64,000 nt of DNA, from assembly GCF_033473495.1 (NCBI RefSeq), contig NC_088941.1:2728001-2792000 (forward strand), written 5' to 3'. The translations under genes were made by a program, and so were the position numbers. The DNA is from Cercospora beticola. Taxonomy: Eukaryota; Ascomycota; Dothideomycetes; Mycosphaerellales; Mycosphaerellaceae. A model generated the notes under the pieces. That model saw nothing but the letters and a program-made list of their open reading frames with translations, did no database searches and was not told where the DNA came from. Each line of letters begins with the position of its first letter. Position 1 is the first letter of the stretch. Positions 9,495-19,092 of this stretch are shown in pieces.

Positions 9495-10730
9495 TCACTT
9501 CGCTTTCTTCGTCTGTTCGGTCTGCTGGCGGATGTAGTCTCCCAAGAACCCATTACCCACGAACTCGACATGTTTCGCGCGTTTCGCCAGAGAGACGATC
9601 CCGCTCAGCTCGCGGAAGTCGTTGATTCTGCTCAGCTCGCTGGGTTTCAAAGCCTGATTCTCGATGTCGTCGGAGCGGAAATGCCTCCAGAAGGCCGAGT
9701 GGCGTGGCAGAGTCAGAATGAGCTTTCTGGGAGCCTCAAGGGCCCGCAATTTTGCCAGTGCAGGTAATGGGCTCCCTACCAGCTTTGAGTCGCTGCGGTC
9801 CACAACGACTCGAAGAACTTGTATTTGTTGAGCAGTCCCGTACGAGATCTGTCCGAGAGCGCGAGCGAGGACATCTAGCGAGCCGAAGTTGAGGGCATTG
9901 CGGCCGTAGAACACAGGGAGTGCCTCGTGACGGACCTGCTTCGAGACACTCAAGATCGCGAGTAGCTTGGTAAGGCTATCCACGGCGAACTCATTCTCCG
10001 GCACCTCCTGAGCCTCGCTGTACGTGGGAACCTCCAGGTCCGTGCGAGACCAGACTCCAAAACGAACCTTGAATTCATCCGGTTGGCGATCGCGCTTGGC
10101 AAGTGTCAGACCGGGTTTCGGATACACCAAGAGCATCTTGTAGATCTTTTCGCGCAATTCAGCAGGCAAGTCCATAAAATTGAAGGATCCTCGCCTCGGG
10201 CGTTCGAGTTTGTCACGTAAATAGATGTGTGCAGCCTTGGCACAAACCGTGTACTCGTTTTCGCAGATGTTTATGTCATCAGACGGATCAAAGCTCCGAA
10301 TGCACGTCAACGGATGTTCGAAATCTCTCGCAGCCTCATACAAGCCAGGAAGGACTTGCGTGAGGGTAGTCCAATCAAAGTACGGGTTTGCTTGATCGTC
10401 GTGCCACTCTACGAATGCCATTAGAGCTTGGCGGTTGTAGTATGGAAAGACCGACAGAATTTCGTCATGGATCGTCGAAAGATATTGAGGCTTGAGGTCG
10501 TTCAGGACGAGAATGATGACAATCAACTCCTGTGTGGTAAATGGCGGCTCATTCTTGCTTTGGCGCCATGGTCGCACTAGCTCTTCAACTTCATCCTTCA
10601 AAGGTCGTGGCTGGGGCGTGGGCTTGAAGCGTGGGCCCGTTGTCGGCCGAGACTGAGAAAGCAACAAGGCAAGAATAGCGGCGACGGCAGCTTTCGCTGC
10701 AACGACTGCACCAGGTCTGATTCCGGCCAT
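9495..10730 (-). CDS. 2EXR/F-box-like protein with N-terminal hydrophobic segment
   Basis: 411 residues from the ATG at 10730; the frame is open four codons further only through a TTG. Residues ~7-25 are hydrophobic (VVAAKAAVAAILALLL), so a membrane anchor or targeting segment is possible. The central FMDLPAELREKIYKMLL motif and the later VSKQVRHEALPVFYGRNAL motif are the signature of the 2EXR family, which is greatly expanded in Dothideomycetes. The C-terminal half follows the usual pattern of that family (RDLK-like helices, hydrophobic strands). Its biochemical role is unknown. The tandem array at 31-36 kb and the gene at 41.6 kb carry the same LPxELRxxIY motif but are otherwise very different. 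Confidence 0.8.
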   Translation of the reverse strand: MAGIRPGAVVAAKAAVAAILALLLSQSRPTTGPRFKPTPQPRPLKDEVEELVRPWRQSKNEPPFTTQELIVIILVLNDLKPQYLSTIHDEILSVFPYYNRQALMAFVEWHDDQANPYFDWTTLTQVLPGLYEAARDFEHPLTCIRSFDPSDDINICENEYTVCAKAAHIYLRDKLERPRRGSFNFMDLPAELREKIYKMLLVYPKPGLTLAKRDRQPDEFKVRFGVWSRTDLEVPTYSEAQEVPENEFAVDSLTKLLAILSVSKQVRHEALPVFYGRNALNFGSLDVLARALGQISYGTAQQIQVLRVVVDRSDSKLVGSPLPALAKLRALEAPRKLILTLPRHSAFWRHFRSDDIENQALKPSELSRINDFRELSGIVSLAKRAKHVEFVGNGFLGDYIRQQTEQTKKAK

Positions 10731-11236
10731 TGTGTTCGTCAAGCTTTGTTGGCAGTTTTGGTTGTTTGGGGTGACTTGCTCGCTGAACTCGATACCAGAG
10801 CAGTATACCTGTCACAGTAAGTTGCCGATTAGAGGCTTTGAAGCTCGACTCGAGCTTTGCTGTCGTGGTAGACTGCTATCAAGTAGTGCAAGGGATCGAG
10901 TGATTGAAGTACTGATGACTTTCAGCTTCTGGTCCTGCCAAGGAGTGAATGGGTGTCCCTGCATTAAGGGAGCGGTTCATCGATTCACCAGTGAATAAAT
11001 AGAACGCTCGGAAGATGAGGCACACCTTATAACAAGTGCGGCAACAACGGTCCTGAACGCACGCTCCAGCAAACAGGTTCATGCGGCAGAGCGCAAGTGA
11101 CCACTTGCAGCCCCTGTGCCACCTGCGGTGAAAGAGTTCGCCTGGAGCAATTCTGATTCCAGCATGTTTGCGATTCGAAGATTTGTCACAACTCAGCTCT
11201 ACAGATAGTGCCGATGCCCTGACACCTGTAGCATTC
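10731..11236. other. Intergenic stretch, nothing recognised
   Basis: Short region upstream of the minus-strand 2EXR gene. No supported frame or repeat was seen. Confidence 0.45.
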
Positions 11237-11794
11237 ATGTTTGGGGATCACGAGCTGAAGGAGTTGCGAGCAATCCCTATCTTGGGAAACGTAGTTGCCA
11301 ACGATTGCCGTTTCGCTTCTCCGGGATGCAATAGATGCTTGATCGGTGTCCATCACTTTAGCGCATACCGAATGGTCCTAATCTTGATGGGTACGGGCCA
11401 GGATCAAGACGTCAACTCCATAGAAGCAAGCACTTTGGTCTTGCACCTGGAAGCTCCAACATTCCACAATGCAAAAAAAAGTCCTTTTCTCGGCATCGCC
11501 TTTTGCTCAGTCCAGCCTCTGGCCTCAAAACGCCCGATTTTCATTCCAGACCCGCTGAAATGGACTTCGTTCGCAGAGAGGTCGCAGTACGTCCTGTGGA
11601 GTATGGCTGAGCTTCTTCGAATGCAAGGTCACATCCCTGGTCTCTTCTTGCCGCTTGCCGAAGCGACGAGCATGTGTGGTCGAAGCATGAACCTCCTGGT
11701 CCGATCTCCGATCTCCTTCAGTGACCTCGACTTCGTGGAGGGGTGGACGGGATGGAGTGCGAAGTCAAGCCAAGACCACGGTACGGCCCGCTGA
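11237..11794 (+). CDS. Hypothetical ORF, uncertain
   Basis: 185 residues from the first ATG (11237); the frame is open to 11168 only through a TTG. The sequence has plausible hydrophobic and charged alternation but no domain, and it includes an AAAAAAAA run at about 11474. It precedes the DEAD-box-like gene by about 380 bases on the same strand. No splice signal or family similarity supports it, so it may be a chance frame. Confidence 0.25.
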   Translation: MFGDHELKELRAIPILGNVVANDCRFASPGCNRCLIGVHHFSAYRMVLILMGTGQDQDVNSIEASTLVLHLEAPTFHNAKKSPFLGIAFCSVQPLASKRPIFIPDPLKWTSFAERSQYVLWSMAELLRMQGHIPGLFLPLAEATSMCGRSMNLLVRSPISFSDLDFVEGWTGWSAKSSQDHGTAR

Positions 11795-12177
11795 CTAGCG
11801 CATCCCGAAATTCATCCCCTACAACACAGTGCACTTTCTCTCCACACCTTCTGCCCAATGTCAACCAAACGTAAGTGAACGCTCGCTGCGATTTCAAACC
11901 AAACCAACGAGGCGATTGTTCCCTCGAATTTCCAAACTTTCAACGAAGCAGGCCGCCCTGCTATCTGCACTCCCAACCAAGCCCGGCGACGATAAGTCCC
12001 GCGGTTCCAACCACTTCCCTCATCACTACACTTCGCCGGCGGCGTGTGCCACGGTTTATTCTCTCCACCACCCACTGCGTCGGACCTCAGTCCCGCAGTT
12101 CTCAAAACCAATCCAACATTGATGCTTTGACACGCGTCAAGCATTTTCAAACATTCAAAGTCGCGCTCGACGTGACC

Positions 12178-13773
12178 ATGGCTGCGAACGGTGAGTGGCC
12201 TGACGCGTTGAGTGACAAGATGCGCTCTGTGCTCGTGGAGAAGCTCGGATGGTCCAAAGCAACGACGCTTCAGGCACAGATCATCGATCTTGGTCTCAAT
12301 GATGGTAATGTGAACATTTGCGCCAACAAAGCGGTGTATTCCGCAGGCCGTACCACTGGCGCTCTCATAGTCATTGCCCATCGTGTGCTGAGTGATGTTC
12401 GCAATGGCCTTTTGCCATTCGCAAATCCAACCTCGATCACTGCGGCAGACGGTCGGCCATCTCCCTACACTCCATACGCTCTTATCCTTGTGCACACGCG
12501 CGACCTCACTCGTCACATCAACACCACGCTGCGCACACTGCTCGACGATAAGGAAGAGCTCCTCGAAGTCCTGCACGAAGAGATCACCAGAGCTGATGAG
12601 GAGAAAATGAGCGGCAAATTTTGCGTCGCGACTCCTCGCGGGCTAATGCGAGCTGTCGAGAGAGGGGTGGTCTCGGGGTCGCAGCTCAAGTATGTCTTCG
12701 TAGACGACTCTGGCAGCATGTTGAATACAAACAAATTCGACGATCTCCTTCAAGCTGGGCTGTGGCCTCTTGTCGGTGACGCCCAAAGCTTGCACGAAGC
12801 TGAGATGCGCTTCATGATATGTACGATGGGAGAAGCAACCGAAGCTCTCAGAGACACTGTCACCACGCACATGATTCCCTATCAGTGTCTTCGTCTCGCG
12901 CAAACCGTCAACGTGCAACATGCACTGCGCCGAATCAATTTCCATTTCGACCATGTGCCGCCAAACACGAAGGGCTCCGCTACCTTGAAGCGATTCTTTG
13001 ACCAGTGGATGGCGACCGGCCCATTCAGCGACCACGGCAATAAGAAACTGGTCATATACGTCGCCAACAACAATCAGGTCGACAGCGTCGCATGGGAGCT
13101 GAAACAGCTTCTACAGGAGCATAAGAACAGCAAGAACTATGCAGCAACTTTTGTGGCTAGAATGTATGGCGTCCTAGTGTCTGGCACGGAGGAGGGCAAA
13201 TCACCTCGCGACAATGGGTTCAGGAAGTTCCAAGATCCAGACAACCCGTGCTGTACCCTAGTCGCAACCTACATGTCGTCGGCCATCCAATTCGTGAACA
13301 ACCCGAACATCTGCTGCCTAGAGCTGCCTATCACGACACAAGAGGAACCTGGTACGGCAAGAGTGCAGAAGTGGTTTCGTGCCGTGTCGCGAGCGGGCAC
13401 AGGAGAGAAGAATGGAGAAGTCTGGACGATGTTGAGGACCTGGGAGCGACAAGTACCATATGATAACGGACACATCGAGATTGATGACAAGACTGTGGTC
13501 TCCAAGATCGTTGAGCAAATGGAAGAATTGCAGATTCCGGTCCCGCAAGACCTGACCGAGGGCCCAGATCTTGAGCCTCTCCCTCCATCTCGAGCCTATC
13601 AAACAGATCGTGGTCCCGCTTCAGTGCCTGCGTTCATGGCCCCTATTGTCGCTCGTGCACATGCATCCGCAAATCGCGGGTCAAATGTCAGCCAATCGCC
13701 GGTGGCAAGTGCAGCTTCTCAGTCTCAACTTCCAGCTCTCCAGGGTGCTCCGATTGGTAGAGTAGCAGCTTAG
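12178..13773 (+). CDS. DEAD-box-like protein with all catalytic motifs altered
   Basis: 531 residues from an ATG in a strong context (ACCATGG). The order of elements follows a DEAD-box RNA helicase. A Q-motif-like region is at residues ~27-36. SAGRTTG stands where AxTGSGKT should be (~55). HTRDL replaces PTREL (~106) and ATPRGL replaces TPGRL (~151). VDDSGSML replaces LDEADxML (~175). In the second RecA-like half LVIYVAN, ATYMSSAIQFVN (~363) and FRAVSRAGTGEKNG (~395) take the places of the IIF, ATDxAARGxD and HRIGRTGR motifs. Walker A lysine, the DEAD acids and the arginine finger are therefore missing or moved, so ATP hydrolysis is unlikely. The frame is fully open, which argues for retained function as a scaffold or RNA binder rather than decay. 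An alternative 5' exon (ATG at 11858, GTAAGTG donor at 11871, acceptor at 12160) would add a few residues. Confidence 0.75.
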   Translation: MAANGEWPDALSDKMRSVLVEKLGWSKATTLQAQIIDLGLNDGNVNICANKAVYSAGRTTGALIVIAHRVLSDVRNGLLPFANPTSITAADGRPSPYTPYALILVHTRDLTRHINTTLRTLLDDKEELLEVLHEEITRADEEKMSGKFCVATPRGLMRAVERGVVSGSQLKYVFVDDSGSMLNTNKFDDLLQAGLWPLVGDAQSLHEAEMRFMICTMGEATEALRDTVTTHMIPYQCLRLAQTVNVQHALRRINFHFDHVPPNTKGSATLKRFFDQWMATGPFSDHGNKKLVIYVANNNQVDSVAWELKQLLQEHKNSKNYAATFVARMYGVLVSGTEEGKSPRDNGFRKFQDPDNPCCTLVATYMSSAIQFVNNPNICCLELPITTQEEPGTARVQKWFRAVSRAGTGEKNGEVWTMLRTWERQVPYDNGHIEIDDKTVVSKIVEQMEELQIPVPQDLTEGPDLEPLPPSRAYQTDRGPASVPAFMAPIVARAHASANRGSNVSQSPVASAASQSQLPALQGAPIGRVAA

Positions 13774-14677
13774 GGAGCTGATCATTCTACTGATGGACCA
13801 CTACCACCTCGACACATGCTCAAACCGGTCTCACGTCGGGAGACTGGCCGATTTCCAGAGTCTTTCGCGGCTGAGCCCAAGTATCAGGCACAAGGAACCG
13901 GTGCCCGTCCAGAGCAAGAGCAGCGCAAGTCATCTGACGGCATGAGTACCCATCCATTCAAGCAGGGCGCAAAGAGAGGTTTTGAGGAATGAGTGCGGAA
14001 GAGGCTGCAGTAAAGAGACAAGATGCACCACCAAGACTTCGTAGGGTCCACACAGTCGCCCCACCAAGTAGGGGATATCAGTGGCAACGGGCCGGAATAA
14101 TCTGAGCTTGTGCATGCCAGAGTTGGCTTGAGAACATGCTCAGCAGCAACTAGATAAGAGGATTCACAGACCTTCGAGGACAGATGATACCGCCAGCTTC
14201 CGACCGCAGACGAGGCCAGTGAGCCTCCTAGTAGTAATGAAAATGAAAACTTCGAAAATCCTGTCGTCTTGAGACTCCGTCCCTGTCATAAGTGTGAGTC
14301 TGGTGTTATGTTGATGTCAGTGTTGTTTCGATGTGATGTACGTGCGCCTTGTTGTTCTACTAACCTATAGGAGTTCTCCGCTGCTTCAGACCATAACTCA
14401 GGTTGAGTGGCAGTGTTCGAGCAGCTAATATACAGGAACAGTCGACGATCGATGAGAATGACATGAAGAAGTTTTCGCCATGTCTGGAGGACGTTCTCAC
14501 CTGAACGTGCCTCACGAATTTGTCGCGGCAAGAACTGTCTCCTTTCAGACGTAGCTACCTACATTGCTCCTTCCACGCATTCGATTGGCTTTGGAAGGTG
14601 CGTCTGAGGTGGAGACAGGACGAGAGCTTTCGATTTCCCCATATCCGACAAGTTGCACAACACCACCAAGGGTCAAC
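13774..14677. other. Intergenic stretch, no supported gene
   Basis: Follows the DEAD-box-like gene. Only short frames on both strands; no family signature or splice-joined model was found. Confidence 0.45.
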
Positions 14678-15770
14678 ATGAACAACCGAGCAATCACACA
14701 GAACGGGCTTCGTAGCCAAGAAGTGCCCCACATCGCACAGAGATCATGGTACCATACCGCAGACCTAAACTTCGTGCGTCCAACAGTGCTCGGCGTTCGC
14801 GCTACCGACCAGCAAGCAGGTGGACAGTACAATGGGAGCAGGTTGCCGCGCACGAAGCAATCTACAGACGAAATAATGAACCAGATCAAAGCTCTTACTG
14901 TTACTCACAGCAATGCTGGCCCTCGTGATGTCCCGTTCAAGTTCGCGACTTAGGCTCTGGAAGCGGAAGACCTCCTCAAGATGGAGAACACGGCGTCGCG
15001 ACTTTCTGGACAGTTGTGGGAGGTGACCAACCCAGACTCCATTACCTACAGCGCGATCCGAGAGCATGTGGAAGTATACGACTATGATGTGCACGTCTGG
15101 AATATCGGGTGTGAAGCTGCCCGCAAGGGCCTCCAAATCCAAGGCGAGAGCCAAGCCGAGCGAGCAGCACTCGAGGTTGAGAGCACCCAGTTGCTTGCCG
15201 CGATAGACGATTGCACTGAGCGCATGGTCACGAAGTTTGAGGCCATCATTGAGAGCTACCGACAAGGCGGAGCAGCGGTGGCTGTCTACCGACCGCGCCT
15301 CGATGGCAACTTCAACAGATTCCAGATCCACGCGAACAAGGAGATGGCACGCTTGCAGCTCCTTCAAGACAGATTTTCCACACGACCGGACTCTTGCCGC
15401 CATCTTGCCGCTGGGGAGCAGCCTGGTGCGATCAAGCTCCCATAGAAGTACCTACACCCAAACGAGCGTGAGGACATCATGAACGAGAAATTCGAAGACA
15501 TGTGGTACCAGTTCTGGCGCCGTCGAGACCGGCAGTCGACCCGATGCTCGTCATGGTCCAAGAAAACAACGTAGACAACAGTAATTTGCCATATCGCTTC
15601 GTGAAGAAGTACTGGGCGTACGGCATGGACGTAGCCTACCGCACTTGAATCGTACCGAATACAGACTACGAAGAGATTCCGATCCGTATCGCAAATGGAT
15701 ACCTCCAAGGCCTCATCGATCAGCTCCCAAACCCATCGACTGCTGGTATCTCTGCCACATTGGCTGGTAG
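14678..15770 (+). pseudogene. Decayed gene copy B (unknown family shared with 4.1-4.7 kb)
   Basis: From the ATG at 14678 one frame runs to 15445 apart from an in-frame TAG at 14951. It encodes a helical, charged protein with repeated Glu/Ala/Leu segments (ESTQLLAAIDDCTERMVTKF and similar). After a second stop at 15443 the protein continues in frame (KYLHPNEREDIMNEKFEDMW), shifts frame near 15520, and goes on as NNVDNSNLPYRFVKKYWAYG with another stop at 15646. It then gives NTDYEEIPIRIANGYLQ and GLIDQLPNPST, which align with copy A. The first TAG could be part of an intron acceptor (CGACTTAG), but the frameshift and later stops make loss of function likely. The family is not recognised. Confidence 0.6.
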
Positions 15771-16100
15771 CAAGGCAGTCAGAATGACGATGAAGCTGGA
15801 CGGCGCTGATTCCAAGTGTCGGAGACAAGCAGTATTCCTCCTGTACCTCCACAGCACCGGCCGGATGCGAGGCGGTCAGTATAAGAATGGTCTGGAACAG
15901 ACTCGGACGACCCGCTGGAGATATGTAGCGTGCCTCCTGCATCTCTGTAACATCGAATAAATCTGTGAGGCAATCCCAGTGACAATGGCCTGGAATGGGG
16001 TCAAGCAAAACATTCGAGAGGTACATGGTATGTCTTGTATCTCTCTTCAATCTGTCAAATGCAAGGCAACAAGGGTAACAATGGTCCGGAACGAGCACAG
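15748..16100. repeat. Diverged ~96-bp minisatellite, about four units
   Basis: Units begin near 15748, 15841, 15938 and 16036 with a TATCTCTG-like core. Each then has an AGGCA(G/A)TC-like block and a GTGACAATGGCCTGGAA-like block. Spacing is 93-98 bases. Two more units of the same type occur at 17620-17796. The units are too diverged for simple slippage today and directly follow decayed gene copy B. Confidence 0.6.
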
Positions 16101-16365
16101 TGCCCAGGTGAGAAAAGGCAGGCATGTGGCAGTCGCGTGCGCGGCCCAGACCTCCTCTATTCCTCGTGCCAGCTGGGCGATCGCGCTTCAGGGGCTCGGG
16201 GCGAATCGTGGTGCTGGGCACGAGTTTCTTGAGCAGGATGCGACCGGCGAAGTCGCCGCAGTTCTCGCTCATCTGCACATCTGGGCCGGCTGGTACGCAG
16301 AAGCTGGATGAAAGGTCAGCTTCCTGAAACGCAGAATGGTCGTTGTGGATGAACTTGCATGGATC

Positions 16366-16780
16366 CTACTCCGTGGCTGGTCTCGTGCTCGATCGATCCC
16401 TCGGGATTTCCTCAGTCGCCGTAATCTCCACGATCTTCTCGCGGATGCGTCGAGCCAGTTCTAGGTTGTCTTTGAATGCGTTGTTTCCGTCAACTGCAAC
16501 CTGCTTGTGCGTCAGTGAGTGGTCCTCGAGCTCGAAGAGAACAACGCACATAATACCACTCCAAATTCTCGTCCGGCTTCCGTGCCTTAGCAACTTTCGT
16601 CAAGCGAGGCTGTTGGAATAATGGTCGGCCGGAGGCGTTCGTGCACCGATAAACTATGAGCAAGCTCTTCTGTGTGTAGTTTGGAAACCTCGTGCACGTG
16701 GTTCGACACTGTCTTGACCGAGTCGAACTATATGTGCTCTCCGATGGCCCACGTGTGGACACTCTCCAGCTGGTTGACAT
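16366..16780 (-). pseudogene. Remnant of an intron-containing gene
   Basis: On the minus strand a frame ending RKPDENLEWYY joins, across a 49-nt intron at 16501-16549 (GTGCGT donor, CACTGAC branch site, GCAG acceptor), to an in-frame exon that begins VAVDGNNAFKDNLELARRIR and stops at 16366. Further upstream the better protein-like frame (FDSVKTVSNHVHEVSKLHTE) is interrupted by a stop and a frame change, so the 5' part seems decayed. No family is recognised. The intact splice signals and the conserved-looking C-terminus are the only support. Confidence 0.4.
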
Positions 16781-18111
16781 TCGTTGGCTTCATCATGCTT
16801 TCAAACAAGGAAGCAGCGTTACCGCAGTGAGCAGTGGTGAGTGAGGAGCACGGCAAGGTTTTGTAGGGTCGCTCCTCGACTTGCGTTCCTTTTCGAAGAG
16901 AACGGTGCGACATCCTCATTGTGAAACTCGTGGATGAAGCTGTATTCTCGTTTCTCTGCACGTGGCTTCAACAAGCGACTTGTAGCATATTGGAATCAAT
17001 AATCTTGATCGTTCACCGAGGAACGTACTGGCAGTGTGATATATGAACAGTGTCCAGCAAGATCACCAGAAACACTGCATGACAGCTGACTAACCTGACG
17101 CTCAACAGTCTTGCTCCAGCTGGTCACCTGCAGCACACTCTTGCCCAAAAGAAAGTGGACGAGCTGAGACTCATCTTTGGCTTCGGAGACTGTGGTATAT
17201 CTGTGCGATTGCTCTTCTCTTGTCCAACGTTAATAGCAAAGTTCGGGTGCACCTCAAGACGACTCTTCGAGGCAACGTCTCGCCCAGGGCCACTCAAGTG
17301 AGCCGAGAGCCAATCTCCGGAGATAGGTGTGATTTGGCGCGATTGTTTCGTTCTCTTTTTTCGTATACTGTGATGGTCGGTGGCGGAAGGTGCTTATGTC
17401 TCAAGCGGTTATCCGCGTTGCGCTCTTGTTCGTGACCAGGCCGGCGTGCTGATACCCTCCATGCTTTGGTAGAAATTGGAGCCCTCGCTGTCAATACATG
17501 TATCTGACGCTCTGCATTGCTATGCTCAATCCTTTCTCCTTCTCAGACTGCACCTCCGAAGTATGGGTGACGTAAGCTACGGAACGGAACAATGAAGATG
17601 CAACGACTCACTCTGTGCTTCCTGTATCTCTGCAATAATAGCTGATTCCGAGGCAGTCATCGTAACGATAGCCTGGACTGGGCTCAAGCGGACGGCCCGA
17701 GACATACTGCATGCGTGCTGTATCTCTGCGGTAATGACTTGTTGTAAGGCAGTCGATAAAGGGGTAGTTTGCAACGAGCTCAGGCGAACTTCTGGAAATG
17801 CTATCTTCTATCGCTCCGAAATTGTCATTGACGAGAAAAAGCACTACGATGCCCTCTCGTGCTTGCTCTAGGCTGCTGTTCGGACTATTCGTCCGATAAC
17901 TTGTTTTCCGACTGCAGAGTTCCGATGCTGCTCGAAAATGGAAATGCGTGTCGCCACTATGGAGTGCAGCCTGTAGAGGTCTTGATGTTGGAGTCCGATC
18001 TCAGCATTGAAAGCATGTCCTTGTTCAAGCGCTATGCAAATGTGTCAGTCTGAGCGCTGCATTCTCGGGGCAACCAAGCCTCACCATATGTTTTCCCCTT
18101 TGCGCCATCTT
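16781..18111. other. Gene-poor stretch with two further minisatellite units
   Basis: No gene is supported. Units of the 96-bp repeat lie at 17620-17717 and 17718-17796. Otherwise the sequence shows only short frames. The region ends at the 3' end of the minus-strand F-box-like gene. Confidence 0.5.
17620..17796. repeat. Two more units of the ~96-bp minisatellite
   Basis: The core CTGTATCTCTGC recurs at about 17622 and 17718, each followed by a GGCAGTC block. The first unit also carries GTAACGATAGCCTGGACTGG, matching GTGACAATGGCCTGGAATGG at 15979. It is separated from the main cluster by about 1.5 kb. Confidence 0.6.
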
Positions 18112-19092
18112 TCAAGCAAAGACATCGGGCGAGATCGACTTCAGTGCCTGCCAGCACATACGACGCTCCCGAAAATCTTTCCTCGCCAACAACATCCACT
18201 GAACCAGCTCTCCCCATGTGGTCTCTCGCCCAGTCTCATAGTCATATGCCCGGCGAAAGGCGGCAATCCTTAATGGGCGGTGAAAGAACGCGCTGCCGAA
18301 TTCCATGAAGGTAAGTTCTTCTGTGAGCCGAGAAGGCAAGCGATCCGCCTGCAACGCCACCTTGATCTGAGTCCAAGAGCCGACCACTTCGATGTTACCC
18401 GGCCACAATTTGCGATGGTGCAATAGAATATCGAGCTTCCTTAAAGGCTTCTCAATGGCTCTATCAACGAGGAACCCCAAGGATTCCGCATATATGAAGC
18501 CAGTAACGTCGAAGAGCGGGACAGCTTGGGTTGCGACCAGAATGTCATCTCTTTCGGTAAGTTCTAGCAGTCCCATGCGCCTCTGCAATGCTGGCGACGT
18601 CGCGATCATCGCGGCAAATGCATGGTTCACTCGTTGTAGTTGGAAAAGCTGCGTGACCGGCCGTTCAGGGATGAGAAAATTGGTGTAAGCGGTCTGGTCT
18701 TGCAACGTCAAGGTATGAGTTACCTGCAACAGGATGTGTTCCAGCAGCTCCGGAATGGCGAATACGCGATGAGCCGCTGAAGTATGCAGAGGCTCTTTGC
18801 ACAGAGGTCGTTCAAGGTGCAAAAATCTGATTTCCGCTTGCAGGTCTTCGATAATAGCTTGGAGATCGCCGTTAACCATCTTCAACTCCTCGCTAGAGTT
18901 ATGAAAGCGCACTTGCTCTACTTTGAGATCGACGTTCTCAGATAAGAGGCGTGCTCGCTCGTGTAACAATTCCTCTCTTTCTTGCTGCCAAGCATCTTTC
19001 GCTTTTTGATGGTCCGTTCGTAGCTGCATAGCACAATTCGCCAGGTGCATCGCCACAACATATGGGACAGTGCGTTCAGCAGTGGAAGACAT
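18112..19092 (-). CDS. Coiled-coil F-box-like protein (paralogue 2)
   Basis: 326 residues, ATG at 19092. Same architecture as the plus-strand gene at 7573-8574. A coiled coil covers residues ~20-95 and an F-box-like segment (AAHRVFAIPELLEHILLQV, then QLFQLQRVNHAFAAMI) residues ~105-165. The C-terminal part ends TTWGELVQWML and SPDVFA. The two genes lie about 9.5 kb apart in opposite orientation, with the decayed copies, helicase-like gene and minisatellite between them. An SCF-adaptor role is possible but not shown. Conservation of the full frame in both copies argues that both are functional or recently so. Confidence 0.75.
   Translation of the reverse strand: MSSTAERTVPYVVAMHLANCAMQLRTDHQKAKDAWQQEREELLHERARLLSENVDLKVEQVRFHNSSEELKMVNGDLQAIIEDLQAEIRFLHLERPLCKEPLHTSAAHRVFAIPELLEHILLQVTHTLTLQDQTAYTNFLIPERPVTQLFQLQRVNHAFAAMIATSPALQRRMGLLELTERDDILVATQAVPLFDVTGFIYAESLGFLVDRAIEKPLRKLDILLHHRKLWPGNIEVVGSWTQIKVALQADRLPSRLTEELTFMEFGSAFFHRPLRIAAFRRAYDYETGRETTWGELVQWMLLARKDFRERRMCWQALKSISPDVFA

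Noticed and set aside
15364..16278. 304-residue minus-strand frame over decayed copy B and the minisatellite
   Set aside because: It runs antisense to the relic and through the repeat units; its length seems a by-product of the repeat period being near a multiple of three.
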